Below are positions 5,617-7,459 of a stretch of DNA of 7,459 nt, piece after piece (the stretch's first letter is position 1; each line of letters begins with the position of its first letter). The position numbers were made by a program, and so were the translations under genes. The notes beneath the pieces were generated by a model that saw only the letters and a program-made list of their open reading frames with translations, did not search any database and had not been told where the DNA came from. Source of the stretch: Betaproteobacteria bacterium (lineage in GTDB: Bacteria; Pseudomonadota; Gammaproteobacteria; Burkholderiales; SG8-39). Where the stretch lies: contig QYQC01000054.1 in assembly GCA_007280315.1 (NCBI GenBank), forward strand, positions 1 through 7,459. Direction: 5' to 3'.

Positions 5617-7065
5617 TCAGAGCTTGCGCTCCTTGGCGTTCCAGTGACGCTCCAGGTTATGCACCAGCTGTTCGCTCAAATGGCAAAACGCCTGTTCGTA
5701 AGCATAGGTCGCCATGTAGGCGCGAAACGTATCCAGCGGCTCGGACTGGATGCGGATGGCCTTGCGGTTTCCACCGGCGCTGACCATGCCCGAGCCCAGC
5801 GCATTCGCGATGCATGCCTCTACCGCCCGATCCATCTGCTCGCGCGGAAACACCGCGTTCACCAACGTGCGCGCGTCGGCGTCGTCGACGCTGAAGGTCT
5901 TGTCGAACATGATTGCCTCACGCGCCATGCGCTCGCCCATGAAGCGCGGCAGGCGCAGATTGGCACAGCCGGGAATGATGCCTTCCTTCCTTGCAGGCAG
6001 ATTGAAATAGGCGCCGGATTCGGCGATCACATAATCCACCACCAACAGCGTCTGGCAGCCGCCGCCGATGGCGAAGCCGTCGACCACCGCGATCCACGGT
6101 TTCTCCAGCGTCTGCTCCGGCTCTTCGGCACGCAGCGCCAGTCTGCCATCCGGCTCGGTGGCGGCCAGGCCGCGGAACATTTTGTTCAGCAGCCCCATGT
6201 CGCGCGTGAGGTAAAACAGGAAACTCTGTTTGCCGGCGTAGATCCGCGTCAGGTTGATGCCGGCCGAGAAAATGCGCCTGCCCTGATATTTCGGATGCGC
6301 CACCGGCGCGCCGCGCACCACGCCCATGCGCAGGCCGGGATGCAGCAGGATCAGGTCGCAGGCGGTCTCCTGCGGCGCAAGCGTATCGTCGTCCTCGGCG
6401 TTGAGATAACGCGGATGATGAAAATACAGGTAGCCGGCGTCGCCCTTCGCTTCGAGCTGCACCGCGCCCAGATCGAGCCTGCCTTCGCGCTGAAATTCTT
6501 CGAGCCGGCCGAGCGCCGCGGGAGTCGGCAACAGCATTGCCGTGCACAGGTGCGCGCCGATGTCGGCGTCGCTCATCAGCTGGCCGAAGAACAATCCCTG
6601 ATGGATTTCGAGCCCGTCCTTGTCTGCCTGCATGCTCTGGCTTTCACGCGCAAGTTCGGCCTGCGTGGGCAGGATCCCGGGCAGCAGATCGGCGCCGGCC
6701 CAGGCGAGGTCCACAACGCGCAGGGCGCGTGTGCGCTCGCCGGTGAGGAGGTCGTAAATCGGCCTGCGATAGACGCGGAAAAATCTCCATACAGCGTCGG
6801 CGAGCAGATGCACCAGTGCGTGGCCCGCGGCCTTTTCGGTTGCGTTGCGTTTGGATTTTGCCGGCAGGCGCGTAAGCAACTCGCGCCCCTGGCGGCAGAC
6901 CTGCCCCAACCGCGCGGAATCCCGCGGCAGAGACACTGCGCCGGCAGCGGCAAATTCCGCGCGCGTCGAGTCCAGATCCAGCAGGAAACTCTTTGCCTCG
7001 GACTCTGCAAGTCCGGCGCGGGCAAGCCGGCCGAGGCGCTCCGGCAGTGGAATTTCCTCGATCAT
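5617..7065 (-). CDS. DpgC-like cofactor-independent dioxygenase (crotonase superfamily)
   Basis: A 482-residue protein with a largely helical N-terminal part (about residues 1-200) and a crotonase domain (about 210-440), the architecture of DpgC. DpgC cleaves (3,5-dihydroxyphenyl)acetyl-CoA with O2, without metal or cofactor, to the glyoxylate precursor of dihydroxyphenylglycine in glycopeptide antibiotics. Seen: RYLNAEDD (219-226), HPKYQGRRIFSAGINLT (257-273), the first oxyanion-hole strand; GFAIGGGCQTLL (330-341), the second; and FNLPARKEGIIPG (354-366). Enoyl-CoA hydratase's two catalytic glutamates correspond here to Q338 and A358, so hydration is unlikely; Gln at the first position also fits DpgC. 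The start is the first ATG in frame, with AGGG close upstream. No dpgA, dpgB or dpgD is visible, so the natural substrate may differ. A lipoprotein gene follows; a pirin gene diverges. Confidence 0.85.
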   Translation of the reverse strand: MIEEIPLPERLGRLARAGLAESEAKSFLLDLDSTRAEFAAAGAVSLPRDSARLGQVCRQGRELLTRLPAKSKRNATEKAAGHALVHLLADAVWRFFRVYRRPIYDLLTGERTRALRVVDLAWAGADLLPGILPTQAELARESQSMQADKDGLEIHQGLFFGQLMSDADIGAHLCTAMLLPTPAALGRLEEFQREGRLDLGAVQLEAKGDAGYLYFHHPRYLNAEDDDTLAPQETACDLILLHPGLRMGVVRGAPVAHPKYQGRRIFSAGINLTRIYAGKQSFLFYLTRDMGLLNKMFRGLAATEPDGRLALRAEEPEQTLEKPWIAVVDGFAIGGGCQTLLVVDYVIAESGAYFNLPARKEGIIPGCANLRLPRFMGERMAREAIMFDKTFSVDDADARTLVNAVFPREQMDRAVEACIANALGSGMVSAGGNRKAIRIQSEPLDTFRAYMATYAYEQAFCHLSEQLVHNLERHWNAKERKL

Positions 7066-7211
7066 GATGCCCTGGTGATATTCATTGCCGCGCCCTGCCA
7101 GACAAAGCCAGCCCTATTCTGGGTCCGGCGAAACGCTAACGCAAGCAGCCCGTTGTGCCGCAAAATACGCTCCTTCGCGGCCCATGGCGGCATGATCGAA
7201 AGAGGAATCTT
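7066..7211. other. Divergent intergenic region between the DpgC-like and pirin genes
   Basis: These 146 bases must carry promoters for both outward genes. I see only weak candidates: an A/T-rich AAAATA at 7162-7167 on the + strand, and AGAATA near 7120 on the - strand, neither with a convincing -35. No clear operator dyad was found. Confidence 0.3.
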
Positions 7212-7459
7212 ATGAACACCGGCGCTACCTCGCGTGAACTGCAGCGAATCATTGCGTCCGTCTCGACTTCCGACGGCGCCGGCGTCAAACTGCGGCGCAG
7301 CCTGGGGCAATCGCCGTACGCGCGCCTGGATCCATTCCTGATGCTGGACGAGTTTTCTTCGTTCGACGCGAACGATTACATCGCCGGCTTTCCTTCGCAT
7401 CCGCACCGCGGCTTCGAAACCGTCACCTACCTGACCGATGGACACATGCTGCACCAGGA
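7212..7459 (+). CDS. Pirin family protein, N-terminal part
   Basis: The frame stays open for 82 codons from ATG 7212 to the window edge, so only the N-terminal third or so is present. Pirins are bicupin proteins of the cytosol binding one metal; some bacterial members show quercetin 2,3-dioxygenase activity, others bind regulatory or metabolic partners. The diagnostic segment is present: DPFLMLDEF (residues 40-48), then HPHRGFETVTYL, where H63 and H65 match the first two metal-ligand histidines of the cupin site. The later ligands lie beyond the window. A good ribosome binding site (AGAGGA, 7201-7206) precedes the ATG by five bases. It is transcribed divergently from the DpgC-like gene. Confidence 0.93.
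   Translation, partial: MNTGATSRELQRIIASVSTSDGAGVKLRRSLGQSPYARLDPFLMLDEFSSFDANDYIAGFPSHPHRGFETVTYLTDGHMLHQ

Noticed and set aside
5644..7215. A 523-codon open frame on the + strand, opposite the DpgC-like gene
   Set aside because: Its translation shows no family motifs and is rich in R, H, A and Q, typical of the antisense frame of a GC-rich gene. The - strand frame has clear crotonase motifs throughout.

Overview
The window is GC-rich, densely coded chromosomal DNA. Gene content (FAH-family hydratase, CinA-type protein, zinc alcohol dehydrogenase, a hemerythrin/DUF2249/NnrS-like operon, pirin) and codon use suggest a Proteobacterium, most likely a Betaproteobacterium. No rRNA or other taxonomic marker is present, so this is inference. 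I saw no tRNA, CRISPR array, transposase or phage gene.

Left part (1-2977): a 2-keto-4-pentenoate hydratase-type gene runs leftward off the window edge. Diverging from it is a two-gene unit of a RimJ/RimL-type acetyltransferase and a short CinA-domain protein, whose catalytic lysine position holds arginine. A stand-alone medium-chain zinc alcohol dehydrogenase follows on the same strand. Nothing ties these into one pathway.

Middle (2975-5174): the dehydrogenase converges on a leftward three-gene operon: hemerythrin, DUF2249 protein, then a 12-helix NnrS/heme-copper-oxidase-like membrane protein. Its genes overlap or abut. A CRP/FNR-type box, correctly spaced from a -10 hexamer, sits upstream, so the operon is probably switched on by low oxygen or nitrogen oxides and serves NO/oxygen sensing or stress. 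The convergent gap is filled by a 137-bp element with terminal inverted repeats that contain the stop codons of both neighbours and enclose two terminator-like hairpins.

Right part (5175-7459): a REP/MITE-like dispersed palindrome, a small lipoprotein gene, and a large leftward gene whose product looks like DpgC, the cofactor-independent dioxygenase of dihydroxyphenylglycine biosynthesis. Both hydratase glutamates of the crotonase fold are replaced in it, and no dpgA, dpgB or dpgD partner is visible. A pirin gene starts divergently from it and runs off the right edge.

The best leads are the orphan DpgC-like enzyme, the FNR-box-driven hemerythrin/DUF2249/membrane protein operon, and the stop-codon-flanked inverted-repeat element.
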